A DNA stretch of 64,000 nt from Kitasatospora aureofaciens (lineage in GTDB: Bacteria > Actinomycetota > Actinomycetes > Streptomycetales > Streptomycetaceae), in NCBI RefSeq assembly GCF_001188955.3, contig NZ_JPRF03000001.1, positions 1-64,000 on the forward strand. Reading direction: 5' to 3'. Shown piece by piece: positions 10,922 to 19,663 of the stretch. Both the position numbers and the translations under genes were made by a program. The notes below the pieces were generated by a model that ran no database searches, was not told the origin of the DNA, and was given only the letters and a program-made list of their open reading frames with translations. Position 1 is the first letter of the stretch. Every line of letters begins with the position of its first letter.

Positions 10922-11679
10922 GCACGCGTTTCGCCGACAAGTCCGTCCTGGTCACCGGCGGCGGCAGCGGCATCGGGCGGGGCATCGCGCTCGCCTTCGC
11001 CCGGGAGGGAGCCCGGGTCGCGGTCGCCGGGCGCGGCGCCGGCCCGTTGGCCGAGACCGTCGCGCTGATCGAGGCGGCCGGTGGCAAGGCCGTCGCGCTG
11101 ACCGGCGACGTGACGAACAGTGCCGACGCGGCCCGGCTGGTCCGGGAGACCGTCGAGCGGTTCGGCGGACTGGACGTCGCCGTCAACAACGCCGGGGTGT
11201 TCGGCGCGGCGGGCCCGGTCGCCGAGATCGACGAGGACGAGTTCCGGCGGGTCGTCGAGATCAACGTGACCGGTACCCTGCTGGCGATGAAGCACCAGAT
11301 CGGCCACATGCGGGCGCATGGCGGCGGCGCGATCGTCAACGTCTCGTCCAACCTGGGCGTCCACCGGCGACTGGAGGGCGTCGGCGCCTACGCCGTCAGC
11401 AAGGCCGCGGTCACCGCGCTCACCCGCGCCGCCGCCCGCGACCACATCGGTGAGGGCGTGCGGATCAACACCGTCAGTCCGGGACCGGTGGACACCCCGA
11501 TGTCGTCCCGGCCCGGCGAGAGCGACGCGGACAAGAGCGACCGGATGAAGTCCGAGGTGCCGGTCGGCCGTTCCGGCGCGATCGCGGAGATCGCCGCAGC
11601 CGTGCTGTACCTGGCCTCGCCGGAGGCGGGCTACACCGTCGGCGCGGACCTGGTGCTGGACGGCGGCGTCACCGCCTGA
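10918..11679 (+). CDS. Short-chain dehydrogenase/reductase
   Basis: A 253-residue classical SDR oxidoreductase. It has the cofactor motif TGGGSGIG (13-20), NNAG, the catalytic Ser in NVSSN, and YAVSK with the catalytic Tyr and Lys. An Arg close after the glycine motif (VAGRG) suggests NADP. The C-terminus GADLVLDGGVTA is typical. It is translationally coupled to the MFS gene, so it may modify the compound that the transporter exports. The substrate is unknown. Confidence 0.92.
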   Translation: MSTRFADKSVLVTGGGSGIGRGIALAFAREGARVAVAGRGAGPLAETVALIEAAGGKAVALTGDVTNSADAARLVRETVERFGGLDVAVNNAGVFGAAGPVAEIDEDEFRRVVEINVTGTLLAMKHQIGHMRAHGGGAIVNVSSNLGVHRRLEGVGAYAVSKAAVTALTRAAARDHIGEGVRINTVSPGPVDTPMSSRPGESDADKSDRMKSEVPVGRSGAIAEIAAAVLYLASPEAGYTVGADLVLDGGVTA

Positions 11680-11689
11680 GTGATCCGCT

Positions 11690-11730
11690 GTGGCCTCAAC
11701 CTCCCGGTGTGCCAGGATGGTTGAGGCCAC
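11690..11730. terminator. Convergent terminator after the SDR gene
   Basis: A perfect 12-bp inverted repeat (GTGGCCTCAACC and complement) with a 17-nt loop sits between convergent genes and can stop transcription from both sides. Confidence 0.7.
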
Positions 11731-11739
11731 TTTGCGGTA

Positions 11740-12396
11740 CTACAGCGCGTCCAGGGCGTCCTCGGTACGGGCCCGGGCAACCATCAAGGACTCCTCGACC
11801 AGCAGCACCAGCACGTCCGGCCCCGCGAACCACCGGAAGTCGCGGCCGAGGGCCGGCAGCTCCACCAGGCCGTCCGGGACTTCGTCGCCGGCCTCGTAGA
11901 AGACACCGAACTCGTCGTCCTCCAGCAGCTTCTCGCTCATCGCCATCACCGCCGCCGCCGTCGAGAAGCGCTCCTCCCAGGGCTCCCAGCGCTCCTGCGA
12001 CTTGTCCGCGAGGTCCGGCCGGGCCACCGTCGGCGGGTCCTCCTGCGCCAGGTCGTCCAGCAGCACGCCCCAGTGGGCGCAGCCCTGGTTCTCCGTGCGG
12101 TACACCAGCGCGCCGTCCAGCAGGTGGAGTTCGTCCGGCGTCAGCAGCACGTCCTGGGAGCTGGTGAGGTCGGCCCGGCGCCCGAACAGCCGGTACGTCT
12201 CCCGCAGCGCCACCGGCAGTCGCAGCCCGAGCCGCTGCTCGGCCGCGTCCAGATCGGCGTCGGTGAAGCCGTCCTCGGGTGTCAGCGGCTCGCCCCAGTA
12301 CGCGGCGAAGCCCCGGACGAGGGCCCAGGCGTCCCCCCGGCCGCCGCGCAGGGTTTCGGCCATCGCGGCGCCTATGTCGAAATCCGTGTCGTTCAC
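11740..12396 (-). CDS. SMI1/KNR4 (SUKH)-like protein
   Basis: About 218 residues. The segment LDAAEQRLGLRLPVALRETYRLFGRR matches the start of a SUKH domain, followed by aromatic-rich strands (SQERWEPWEERFS, GVFYEAGDEV, DFRWFAGPDVL). SUKH proteins often act as immunity partners of polymorphic toxins, but many lone copies have no known partner, and no toxin gene is adjacent here. The start is uncertain: a GTG at 12396 is chosen, and an ATG 33 bp further in is also possible. Neither has a strong ribosome-binding site. Confidence 0.7.
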   Translation of the reverse strand: MNDTDFDIGAAMAETLRGGRGDAWALVRGFAAYWGEPLTPEDGFTDADLDAAEQRLGLRLPVALRETYRLFGRRADLTSSQDVLLTPDELHLLDGALVYRTENQGCAHWGVLLDDLAQEDPPTVARPDLADKSQERWEPWEERFSTAAAVMAMSEKLLEDDEFGVFYEAGDEVPDGLVELPALGRDFRWFAGPDVLVLLVEESLMVARARTEDALDAL

Positions 12397-12471
12397 CCGT
12401 GCACGGTACGAGGTCCCGCTGACATCGCCCGGGGCCCCGAATCCTGGTCGGCGCACGACCGGCCGAATCTG

Positions 12472-12483
12472 ACGCGAACGCGT
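12472..12483. promoter_or_regulatory. Small palindrome ACGCG-AA-CGCGT upstream of the ugp-like operon
   Basis: A perfect 5-bp-arm inverted repeat about 105 bp before the first permease gene, in an otherwise featureless 190-bp gap. It is a weak operator candidate. Confidence 0.3.
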
Positions 12484-12586
12484 AATCCCGAGGACACCGG
12501 TCGATCACTACGGGGTTCCCGCGCCGTCGTTCGGGCAGGACACGGTTTCGGCCGGAACCGACACACGAAAGGCGGACGCGCGCCAG

Positions 12587-13495
12587 ATGCCGACCGCACC
12601 GCACACCGCACGCAGGAGCCGCTGGGGCGAGCACGGGCTCGCCTGGGCCTTCCTGCTGCCCTCCCTGGTGGTCTTCGCCCTGTTCATCGGCTACCCGCTG
12701 GGGCGGACGATCTACCTGAGCGGGCACGCCAACGACCTCTTCGGCGCGCCCTCCCGCTACGTCGGGGCGAAGCACTACACCGACCTGCTCTCCTCGGCCG
12801 ACTTCGGCCGGACGCTGGTCACCACAGGGCTGTTCACCCTGCTCACCGTGGTGCCGGGGGTGCTCGGCGCGCTGGTGCTGGTGCTGCTGCTGGAGAACCG
12901 GATCCGGGGCGTACGGCTGCTGCGCTCCGCCTTCGCGCTGCCCTTCGCCTTCTCGGTGGCCAGCGCCTCGGTGGTCTTCGCGGTGTTCTTCAACCCCGCC
13001 AGCGGGGTGCTCAACGGCCTGCTCTCGCACGTCGGCCTCGGCCCGGTCGGGTGGCTCACCGACTCCCGCTACGCCCTGGTGTCGGTGGCCCTGACCACGG
13101 TGTGGATGAACCTCGGCTACAACGTGCTGGTGCTCTCGGCGGGCATCGCCTCGATCCCCGGCGAGATCGTCGAGGCGGCCCGCATCGACGGCGCCTCCGG
13201 TCTGCGGCTGTCCCGCTCGATCACCGTCCCGATGCTCGGTCCGAACCTGTTCTTCCTGACGGTGGTCTCCACCGTCCACGCACTGCAGAGTTTCGGCCAG
13301 ATCCACATCCTCACCAAGGGCGGGCCGGACGGCTCCACCCGGACCCTCGTCTACTCGGTCTACGAGAAGGCCTTCGCCTACAACTCCAGCGACTTCGGCA
13401 CGGCCAGCGCCCAGGCCGTGGTGCTGCTGGTGGTCGTCCTCGCCTGCACGGCCGTCCAGTTCGGCGTCCTGGAGCGGAAGGTGCACTACGCATGA
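12587..13495 (+). CDS. ABC sugar/glycerol-phosphate permease, UgpA-type
   Basis: A 302-residue inner membrane permease with six helices. It carries the EAA loop EAARIDGASGLRLSRSITVPMLGP, the contact for the ATPase. It resembles UgpA/MalF-type carbohydrate permeases, and the partner binding protein points to glycerol-3-phosphate. It is the first gene of a three-gene operon and overlaps the next permease by four bases. No ATPase gene lies nearby. In Streptomyces many such importers share the ATPase MsiK, which is probably the case here. Confidence 0.88.
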   Translation: MPTAPHTARRSRWGEHGLAWAFLLPSLVVFALFIGYPLGRTIYLSGHANDLFGAPSRYVGAKHYTDLLSSADFGRTLVTTGLFTLLTVVPGVLGALVLVLLLENRIRGVRLLRSAFALPFAFSVASASVVFAVFFNPASGVLNGLLSHVGLGPVGWLTDSRYALVSVALTTVWMNLGYNVLVLSAGIASIPGEIVEAARIDGASGLRLSRSITVPMLGPNLFFLTVVSTVHALQSFGQIHILTKGGPDGSTRTLVYSVYEKAFAYNSSDFGTASAQAVVLLVVVLACTAVQFGVLERKVHYA

Positions 13496-14397
13496 GCACT
13501 CTTGCCACCGAATCCGAGGCCGAAGCGCAGAAGGCCGACGCACCCCGCCCCCGCCCCCGGCTGCTCGCCGGGCGCTCCCCGCGCGACCTGCTGGGCCGCG
13601 CCGCCGTCCACCTGCTGCTGGCCGTCGCCCTGGTCACCGTGGCCTTCCCGGTGTACTACGCGATCGCCGGCGCCTTCATGGGCCCGTCCGAACTCTCCTC
13701 CTACCCACCGGCGTTGGTGCCGCACTCGGTCACCGGCCGGAACTTCTCCGGCGCCGTGGACACCATCCCGCTGTTCCGGCAGTACGCCAACTCGGCGATC
13801 ACGGCCACCGCGATCACCGTCGCCCAGCTGTTCACCTCGATCCTGGCCGCGTACGCCTTCGTCTTCCTGCCGCTGAAGGCGAGGGCCGTGGTCTTCGGGG
13901 TGTTCCTGGCCACCCTGATGGTCCCCTGGGAGGCCATCATCATCCCCAACTACCTGACGCTGTCGGACTGGGGATTCGGCAACACCTACTTCGGCCTGGT
14001 CCTGCCGTTCCTGGCCTCCGGCTTCGGCACCTTCATGCTGCGCCAGGCCTTCCGGCAGCTGCCCGGCGAACTGCGCGACGCGGCGCGGATCGACGGGGCG
14101 GGCCACTGGCGGTTCCTGTGGCGGATCGTCGTCCCGCTGAACAAGCCGGCCCTGGCCGCGCTGTCGATCTACGTCTTCCTGTCGGCCTGGAACCAGTACT
14201 TCTGGCCGCTGATCATCACCCGTACGGCCGACATGCAGACCCTGCAGATCGGCCTCACCTCGCTGCGCGACTCGGAGATGGCCGACCCCGGGCTGATCCT
14301 GGCCGGCGTCGTGCTCTCCCTGCTGCCCACCCTCGCCCTGGTGGTCTTCGGCCAGCGGTTCATCGTCCGCGGCCTCACCGCGGGCGCCGTCCGCTGA
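13492..14397 (+). CDS. ABC sugar/glycerol-phosphate permease, UgpE-type
   Basis: A 301-residue partner permease with six helices and the EAA motif in RDAARIDGAGHWRFLWRIVVPL near residue 205. The N-terminus has a 35-residue charged cytoplasmic extension rich in Ala, Glu and Pro. The ATG overlaps the upstream stop, so the two permeases are made in equal amounts. Similarity of layout and motifs to UgpE/MalG is clear; the exact substrate rests on the binding protein that follows. Confidence 0.88.
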   Translation: MSTLATESEAEAQKADAPRPRPRLLAGRSPRDLLGRAAVHLLLAVALVTVAFPVYYAIAGAFMGPSELSSYPPALVPHSVTGRNFSGAVDTIPLFRQYANSAITATAITVAQLFTSILAAYAFVFLPLKARAVVFGVFLATLMVPWEAIIIPNYLTLSDWGFGNTYFGLVLPFLASGFGTFMLRQAFRQLPGELRDAARIDGAGHWRFLWRIVVPLNKPALAALSIYVFLSAWNQYFWPLIITRTADMQTLQIGLTSLRDSEMADPGLILAGVVLSLLPTLALVVFGQRFIVRGLTAGAVR

Positions 14398-14455
14398 GCC
14401 GCTCCGCCGTCCCGTTCACGCCCGTCTCCCGTCCTCGGAAGAAAGAGAACCCCTC

Positions 14456-15853
14456 GTGAAGAAGAGTGCGCGCGCGCTCGCGGCCCTGCTGGTGGCGGGC
14501 CTGTCCCTGACCGCCTGCGGCTCCTCCGGCGACTCCGGCTCCGGTGCCGGCTCGGGCGGCTCCGCCGACGCCCCCGGGGCCCAGGCACTGGACCAGGCCT
14601 CCGGCGTGACCACCGTCGAGTTCTGGCACTCGATGACCGGCAAGAACGCCGACGTGCTGAACGGGCTGGTCAGCCAGTTCAACGCGGCCCACCAGGGCAG
14701 GATCGAGGTGAAGGCGCAGTTCCAGGGCAAGTACGACGAGCTGGTCACCAAGTACAAGGCCGCGGTGCAGCAGAAGGGCACCCCCGCCCTGGTGCAGGTC
14801 TACGACATCGGCACCCGGTTCATGATCGACTCCAGGCAGACCGTCCCCGCCCAGGCCTTCGCCGACGAGGACGGCTACTCGCTGGACGACCTCGACCCCA
14901 ACATCCGCAACTACTACTCGGCCAACGGCAAGCTGGTCTCGATGCCGTTCAACTCCTCGATGCCGCTGCTCTACCTGAACACGGACGCCTTCAAGGAGGC
15001 CGGCCTCGACCCGGCCCAGCCGCCCAAGGACCTCAACGAGCTGGCGGACCTGGCGAAGAAGCTCACCAAGAAGGACGCCGACGGCAAGACCGTCCGCTAC
15101 GGCTTCGGCGCCGCCGTCTACGGCTGGTTCGTCGAGGAGCTGATCGCCGAGTCCGGCACCATGTACTGCGACAACGACAACGGGCGCAGCGACAAGGCGG
15201 GCAAGGTCGTGTTCGACTCCGCCCAGGGCGCACAGATCGTCCAGTGGTGGGCGGACCTGGTCAAGGGCGGCTACGCGGCCAACACCGGCCGGGTCACCGA
15301 CGACGCCCAGGCCGCCTTCAAGTCCGGCACGGTCGCGATGCACCTGGAGTCCACCGGCGTGCTGCGCGGCTACACCGAGGCCGCCAAGTTCGGGGTCGGC
15401 ACCGCCCCGTTCCCCAAGGTCACCGCCGCCGACCAGGGCGGCCCGGCGATCGGCGGCGCATCGCTGTGGATCAGCGGCCCCGGCCACTCGGACGCCGAGA
15501 AGCGCGCCGCCTGGGAGTTCGAGAAGTTCCTGACCGGCCCCGAGCAGCAGGCCGCGTGGCACACCGGCACCGGTTACTTCCCGGTCAACAAGAAGTCCCT
15601 GGACGACCCCGCGGACAAGGAGTGGGTGGCCAAGTACCCGCAGTTCCAGACGGCCATCGACCAGCTGAAGGCCACCAAGCCCACCCCGGCCACCGCCGGT
15701 TGCCTGCTCGGCGTGATGCCGCAGGCCCGCAAGGGCGTGGAGACGGCGATCGAGCAGACCATCGCCGGCAGCAAGACCGCCCAGCAGGCCCTCTCCGACG
15801 CGGCCAAGGCTCTCCAGCCCGCGATCGAGAGCTACAACAGCTCGGTCGGCTGA
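14456..15853 (+). CDS. Solute-binding lipoprotein, UgpB-like
   Basis: A 465-residue extracellular binding protein. The signal peptide ends in the lipobox LTACG (Cys21), followed by a Gly/Ser linker. The mature protein begins with VEFWHSMTG, a signature of glycerol-3-phosphate-binding UgpB proteins, and continues with PFNSSMPLLYLN and the YGFGAAVYGWF segment. It is placed after the permeases and 58 bp downstream, not first as in E. coli. Glycerol-3-phosphate or its diesters are the likely ligands, inferred from the family. The start is a GTG and the operon ends in a strong hairpin. Confidence 0.87.
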   Translation: MKKSARALAALLVAGLSLTACGSSGDSGSGAGSGGSADAPGAQALDQASGVTTVEFWHSMTGKNADVLNGLVSQFNAAHQGRIEVKAQFQGKYDELVTKYKAAVQQKGTPALVQVYDIGTRFMIDSRQTVPAQAFADEDGYSLDDLDPNIRNYYSANGKLVSMPFNSSMPLLYLNTDAFKEAGLDPAQPPKDLNELADLAKKLTKKDADGKTVRYGFGAAVYGWFVEELIAESGTMYCDNDNGRSDKAGKVVFDSAQGAQIVQWWADLVKGGYAANTGRVTDDAQAAFKSGTVAMHLESTGVLRGYTEAAKFGVGTAPFPKVTAADQGGPAIGGASLWISGPGHSDAEKRAAWEFEKFLTGPEQQAAWHTGTGYFPVNKKSLDDPADKEWVAKYPQFQTAIDQLKATKPTPATAGCLLGVMPQARKGVETAIEQTIAGSKTAQQALSDAAKALQPAIESYNSSVG

Positions 15854-15869
15854 CCCTGCCCGTCCCGTA

Positions 15870-15910
15870 CGACGGCCCGCCCCGTGCACCGCGCGTCCGG
15901 CGGGCCGTCG
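15870..15910. terminator. Terminator of the ugp-like operon
   Basis: A perfect 12-bp stem (CGACGGCCCGCC and complement) with a 17-nt loop begins 16 bp after the stop of the binding protein. Confidence 0.75.
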
Positions 15911-15924
15911 CCGTCACCCCCCTC

Positions 15925-15956
15925 GCGCCGTAACGCCGCCGCGCCGTAACGCCGCC
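15925..15956. repeat. Two 16-bp tandem repeats with a partial third
   Basis: The unit GCGCCGTAACGCCGCC occurs twice head to tail, followed by a decayed copy that includes GCGTCGTAACGCCGTC. It fills the gap between the ugp terminator and the end of the XRE gene. I see no function. Confidence 0.7.
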
Positions 15957-15988
15957 GCGCCGTTGCGTCGTAACGCCGTCGGGCCCGA

Positions 15989-16258
15989 TCAGGCCGAGAG
16001 CGCCTCGCCGTCCTCGGGCAGCACGCACGCGCCCGCCAGCTCGTCCAGCGAAAGGTCCAGCGCGAAGGCCAACGCGGCGATGGTGAAGAACGACGGCGTC
16101 GGCGCCCGGCCCGTCTCGATCTTCCGCAGCGTCTCCGCCGAGACGCCGGCCACCGCCGCCACCTCGACCATGCTGCGCTCACCACGCGCCTCGCGCAGCA
16201 GCGCCCCGAAGCGCTCCCCACGCTCGCGCTCCCACGGGGTCAGCGGAGTCCTCACCAT
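15989..16258 (-). CDS. XRE-family DNA-binding protein
   Basis: An 89-residue helix-turn-helix regulator. The HTH covers about residues 17-72 (FGALLREARGERSMVEVAAVAGVSAETLRKIETGRAPTP) and is followed by a short acidic tail with no sensor domain. The chosen ATG gives the usual compact length, but no good ribosome-binding site precedes it. The frame stays open and coding-like far upstream. It is divergent from a methionine aminopeptidase gene, a pairing seen in Streptomyces; a regulatory link is plausible but unproven. Confidence 0.8.
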   Translation of the reverse strand: MVRTPLTPWERERGERFGALLREARGERSMVEVAAVAGVSAETLRKIETGRAPTPSFFTIAALAFALDLSLDELAGACVLPEDGEALSA

Positions 16259-16551
16259 GCCGTCGAGTCTACGGCGTGCCTGACATGCCTGGTGCGACCA
16301 CGGCACCTCGTAGGCCGCGGGCCGGTTGGGGAGCGGCACGGGGCCGCCCGGTCGGTCGGTGTTGAGGGCCAGGCAGGGCACAACGCTGGTCGCCCCCCGC
16401 GTCTGGGTGCAGGAGCCGAAGACCTCGGGCCCCATGCCGTAGCACGACCGGTACTCGCTGCCCGGGGGTCGGACCACCGGGTGGAGTTCGTCGACCCTCG
16501 ACCGTGATACAAATACCGGTATAAGAATTGGTTCCAGGGGAGTGATTCACC
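16259..16551. other. Intergenic region with a coding-like upstream frame
   Basis: The minus-strand frame of the XRE gene stays open through about 16477 with strongly G/C-biased third positions and a protein-like content (YRSCYGMGPEVF, then ALNTDRPGGPVPLP). It may be an N-terminal extension or a leftover of a lost gene. Nearer the map gene there is a perfect 10-bp palindrome, ATACCGGTAT (16513-16522), in a short A+T-rich stretch that could be its promoter or operator. Confidence 0.4.
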
Positions 16552-17319
16552 ATGGTCGAACTCAAGTCGGACACCGCCCTCGCCGCGATGCGCGAGGCCG
16601 GGAGGGTCGTCGCCAACGCGCTGGCGGCCGTGCAGCGGGAGGCCGCCGTGGGCGTCAGCCTGCTGGAGCTGGACGAGGTGGCGCGCGGCGTCCTCACCGC
16701 CGCCGGGGCGAGCTCGCCGTTCCTCGGCTACCGGCCGTCCTTCGCGCCCGTGCCCTTCCCGGCCGTCATCTGCGCCTCCGTCAACGACGCGGTGGTGCAC
16801 GGCATCCCGAACGGCTACCGGCTGCGCGACGGCGACCTGGTGAGCATCGACTGCGGCGCCGTGCTGGACGGCTGGTGCGGCGACTCCGCCGTCAGCTTCA
16901 CCGTCGGCGCCGCCCGCCCCGAGGACGACGAACTGATCGCCGCCGCCCGGCGCTCGCTGGAGGCCGGGATCGCCGCGGCCGTGGTCGGCAACCGGATCGG
17001 TGACATCGCCCACGCCATCGGCAGGTCCGCCCGCGCCGGGCGCTACGGGCTGCTCGACGGCTTCGGCGGCCACGGCATCGGCCGCCGGATGCACGAGGAC
17101 CCGCACGTCCCCAACGAGGGCCGCCCGGGCCGGGGTTACCCGCTGCGCCCGGGACTGGTGCTGGCCATCGAGCCGATGCTGACGGCCGGCGGCCGCGACG
17201 AGTACGACACCGACCCCGACGGCTGGACCCTGCGCACCACCGACGGCACCCGCGCCGCCCACGTCGAGCACACCGTCGCCGTCACCGAGGACGGCCCGCA
17301 GATCCTCACGCTGCCGTAG
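16552..17319 (+). CDS. map: Type I methionine aminopeptidase
   Basis: A 255-residue metalloprotease that removes the N-terminal methionine from new proteins. The metal ligands are visible in order: Asp in SIDCGA, Asp in WCGDSA, His in [16 protein letters not shown], Glu in LAIEPM and Glu in VEHTVAV. The substrate histidine lies in VVHGIPNG. There is no N-terminal extension, so it is the short MetAP1a form. Streptomycetes often have more than one map gene; this one is outside the ribosomal-protein region and next to an XRE regulator, so it is probably an accessory copy. The ATG follows CAGGGGAGTG. Confidence 0.92.
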   Translation: MVELKSDTALAAMREAGRVVANALAAVQREAAVGVSLLELDEVARGVLTAAGASSPFLGYRPSFAPVPFPAVICASVNDAVVHGIPNGYRLRDGDLVSIDCGAVLDGWCGDSAVSFTVGAARPEDDELIAAARRSLEAGIAAAVVGNRIGDIAHAIGRSARAGRYGLLDGFGGHGIGRRMHEDPHVPNEGRPGRGYPLRPGLVLAIEPMLTAGGRDEYDTDPDGWTLRTTDGTRAAHVEHTVAVTEDGPQILTLP

Positions 17320-17374
17320 CGGGGTGACGGACGCCACGGCGTGCCCCCCGTCCGGCCGGAGTACCGTGCGGGGC

Positions 17375-17800
17375 ATGACCGATCAGGACTTCACCACGCG
17401 GGTCACCGTGCGCGGCTACGAGACCGACACCCAGGGCCACCTCAACCAGGCCGTCTACCTGCAGTACGCCGAGCACGCCCGCTGGGAGTACCTCCAGGCG
17501 GCCGGGATCCGCCAGGCCGACCTGCTCGCCGAGGGCGTCGGCCCGGTGGTGCTGGAGACCACGGTGAAGTACCTGCGGGAGCTGCGCGCCGGGGACACGG
17601 TGGAGATCAGCTGCGCGTTCGGCTGGCGGGAGGGCAAGACCTTCCAGGTGGTGCAGCGGTTGACCCGCGAGGACGGCGTGCCGGCCGCGGAGATCACCGG
17701 GGTGGGCGGCATCCTCGACCTGGCGGCGCGCCGGCTGGTCGCCGACCCGCGCGAGCCGCTGCGCGCCCTCGCCTCGGACCCGGCGCTGCTCGGCCTCTGA
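17375..17800 (+). CDS. Hotdog-fold acyl-CoA thioesterase
   Basis: A 141-residue 4HBT/YbgC-like thioesterase. The pattern YETDTQGHLNQAVYLQYAEHARWEYL carries the Asp-x3-His/Asn active-site region of the family. It would hydrolyse short acyl-CoA thioesters; the specificity is unknown. The second ATG is taken because the preceding residues (MTDATACPP...) do not fit the fold. It is 56 bp after map on the same strand and might share its transcript. Confidence 0.87.
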   Translation: MTDQDFTTRVTVRGYETDTQGHLNQAVYLQYAEHARWEYLQAAGIRQADLLAEGVGPVVLETTVKYLRELRAGDTVEISCAFGWREGKTFQVVQRLTREDGVPAAEITGVGGILDLAARRLVADPREPLRALASDPALLGL

Positions 17801-17819
17801 CGCCTCCACGGGCCCGCCG

Positions 17820-17893
17820 CGTGTGCCCGTCACCTGCGTGCCTGCCCCGCGCGTGCCCGCCGCCATGCGTGCCCCCGTGCGTGCCCGCGGCGC
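17820..17893. repeat. Degenerate CGTGCC repeats
   Basis: The hexamer CGTGCC or a close variant recurs at least five times at irregular spacing of 10-20 bp in the gap before the secreted peptidase. It is probably simple-sequence drift. Confidence 0.4.
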
Positions 17894-17992
17894 GCACGTC
17901 ACGTCGAACGGCCCGCCGGGGGGATTACCCCACCCCCGGCCGGGCAGCTGCCCGCATGGTCCCAGGTCCACTGTCACAGCAGACTCCTGTGC

Positions 17993-19486
17993 ATGTCGAA
18001 CACCATCCGTCGTACCGCCGCGGCCACCGTGGCCGCCGCCCTCGCCGTCTCCGTGCTCACCGCCCTGCCCGCCGCGGCGGACCAGGGGCTCCCCGGCCGG
18101 GACCACCTCGACTGGTCCGCCTGCCAGGGCCAGGCCGACCCCCGTCAGCAGTGCGCCACCGTCACCGTCCCGCTGGACTACCACGACCCGGGCGGCCAAC
18201 AGATCACGCTCGCCGTCTCCCGGATCGCCACCGCCAAGCCCGGCCTGCGCCGCGGCGTGCTGCTGACCGTTCCCGGCGGGCCCGGCGGCTCCGGACTCGG
18301 CATCCCCGCGAGCGCCGTCAAGCGTCTCCCGCAGTCCGTTCTGGACCGCTTCGACCTGGTCGGCTTCGACCCGCGCGGTGTCGGCCGCTCCACCCCGGTC
18401 AGCTGCGGCCTGGACACCCCGGACCTGGCGATGGTCAAGCTGCGGCCCTGGCCCGCCGCGGACGGCTCGATCGACGCGAACCTCGCCACCGAACGCCGGA
18501 TCGCCGAAACCTGCGCCCGCAACGGCGGCCCGGTGCTGCGCAGCATCTCCACCGCCAACGAGGCCCGCGACATCGACCGGATCCGCCAGGCCCTCGGCGA
18601 GCGCAAGCTCTCCGCCTGGGGCACCTCCTACGGCACCTACGCGGGAGCCGTCTACGCCACCATGTTCCCCGGGCACACCGACCGGATCGTGCTGGACAGC
18701 AACGACGATCCGGACCCCTCGCGGGTCGGCCGCGGCTGGCTGGCCGCCTTCGGCCAGGGGGCGGAGGACCGCTTCCCCGACTTCGCCAAGTGGGCCTCCG
18801 CGCCGGGCAATCCGGACCGGGTCGCGGACACGCCGGAGCAGGTGCGTCCGCTCTTCCTCGACCTCGCCGACCGGCTGGACCGGGCACCGCTGCCCTGGCC
18901 GGGCGCCAACCCGGCCGAGCTGAACGGCAACGTGCTGCGGGAGACCATGCTCACCAGCCTCTACGCCGACGCCAAGTTCCCCGATCTGGCCCGGCTGATG
19001 CTGGCCGGTCTCGGCCGCCGGCCACTGCCGGCCCCGGTCCTGCCCCCTGAGCAGGCGGTGCAGAACACCACCGCCGTCTCCGTCGGCACCCTCTGCAACG
19101 ACGTCAGCTGGCCCGCCGACCCGGCCGGCTACGTCAAGGACGTCGCCGCCGACCGCGCCGCCCGTCCGCTCACCGCGGGCATGCCGGTGAACGCGATGCC
19201 GTGCGCCTTCTGGCCGTTCAAGGCCGCCGAGCCGCCGGTGCGGGTGACCGACCGGGGCCCGGCGAACGTCCTGCTGGCGCAGAACCTGCGCGACCCGGCC
19301 ACCCCGTACGGGGGCGCGCTCAAGCTGCGTGCCGCCTTCGGCGACCGGGCCCGGATGGTCACCGTGGACTCCGGCGGCCACGACGTCTACCTGGCGAACG
19401 GGAACGCCTGCGGCGACGCGGCGGTGACGGACTTCCTGGTGACGGGCCGCCGCCCGAGCGAGGACGTGTTCTGCCCTGCGGGCTGA
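17993..19486 (+). CDS. Secreted tripeptidyl-aminopeptidase-like hydrolase
   Basis: A 497-residue secreted alpha/beta hydrolase of peptidase family S33 (Streptomyces Tap/SlpD/SlpE type). A signal peptide occupies about residues 1-29, ending PAAAD. The oxyanion segment is PGGPGGSG (95-101) and the nucleophile is S212 in GTSYG. The C-terminal TAP-like domain ends with DSGGHDVYL, which holds the catalytic histidine. These enzymes remove tripeptides from the N-termini of extracellular proteins. A second, divergent member of the superfamily lies about 30 kb away. Confidence 0.88.
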   Translation: MSNTIRRTAAATVAAALAVSVLTALPAAADQGLPGRDHLDWSACQGQADPRQQCATVTVPLDYHDPGGQQITLAVSRIATAKPGLRRGVLLTVPGGPGGSGLGIPASAVKRLPQSVLDRFDLVGFDPRGVGRSTPVSCGLDTPDLAMVKLRPWPAADGSIDANLATERRIAETCARNGGPVLRSISTANEARDIDRIRQALGERKLSAWGTSYGTYAGAVYATMFPGHTDRIVLDSNDDPDPSRVGRGWLAAFGQGAEDRFPDFAKWASAPGNPDRVADTPEQVRPLFLDLADRLDRAPLPWPGANPAELNGNVLRETMLTSLYADAKFPDLARLMLAGLGRRPLPAPVLPPEQAVQNTTAVSVGTLCNDVSWPADPAGYVKDVAADRAARPLTAGMPVNAMPCAFWPFKAAEPPVRVTDRGPANVLLAQNLRDPATPYGGALKLRAAFGDRARMVTVDSGGHDVYLANGNACGDAAVTDFLVTGRRPSEDVFCPAG

Positions 19487-19663
19487 TCCCGGGCGGGTGG
19501 GAGGTTGACACGGGGGAGACAACGGGCTGTGGACGAACGGCCCTTGTCCCTTCGTGGACCTCCATTCGACCCCCGCACATGAGTCGAACCTGTCGCGATT
19601 TTGTGACAATAGTTCGCCAACACGCCGCCCGCCACTGGGATTCACGGCCTTAATGTTCGAACT

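Noticed and set aside
11740-12396. Toxin-immunity pair around the SUKH-like gene
   Set aside because: The neighbours are an SDR and an ABC permease. No polymorphic toxin, WXG protein or secretion gene is adjacent, so immunity is not supported.
12391-12410. PHO-box-like sequence GTTCACCCGTG before the ugp-like operon
   Set aside because: Only one 11-bp unit matches; the adjacent unit does not repeat it, and it overlaps the start of the opposite gene. A PhoP site needs at least two direct repeats.
15925-15975. CRISPR-like or REP repeats after the ugp operon
   Set aside because: Only two exact 16-bp units stand directly head to tail with no spacers. This is a simple tandem duplication.
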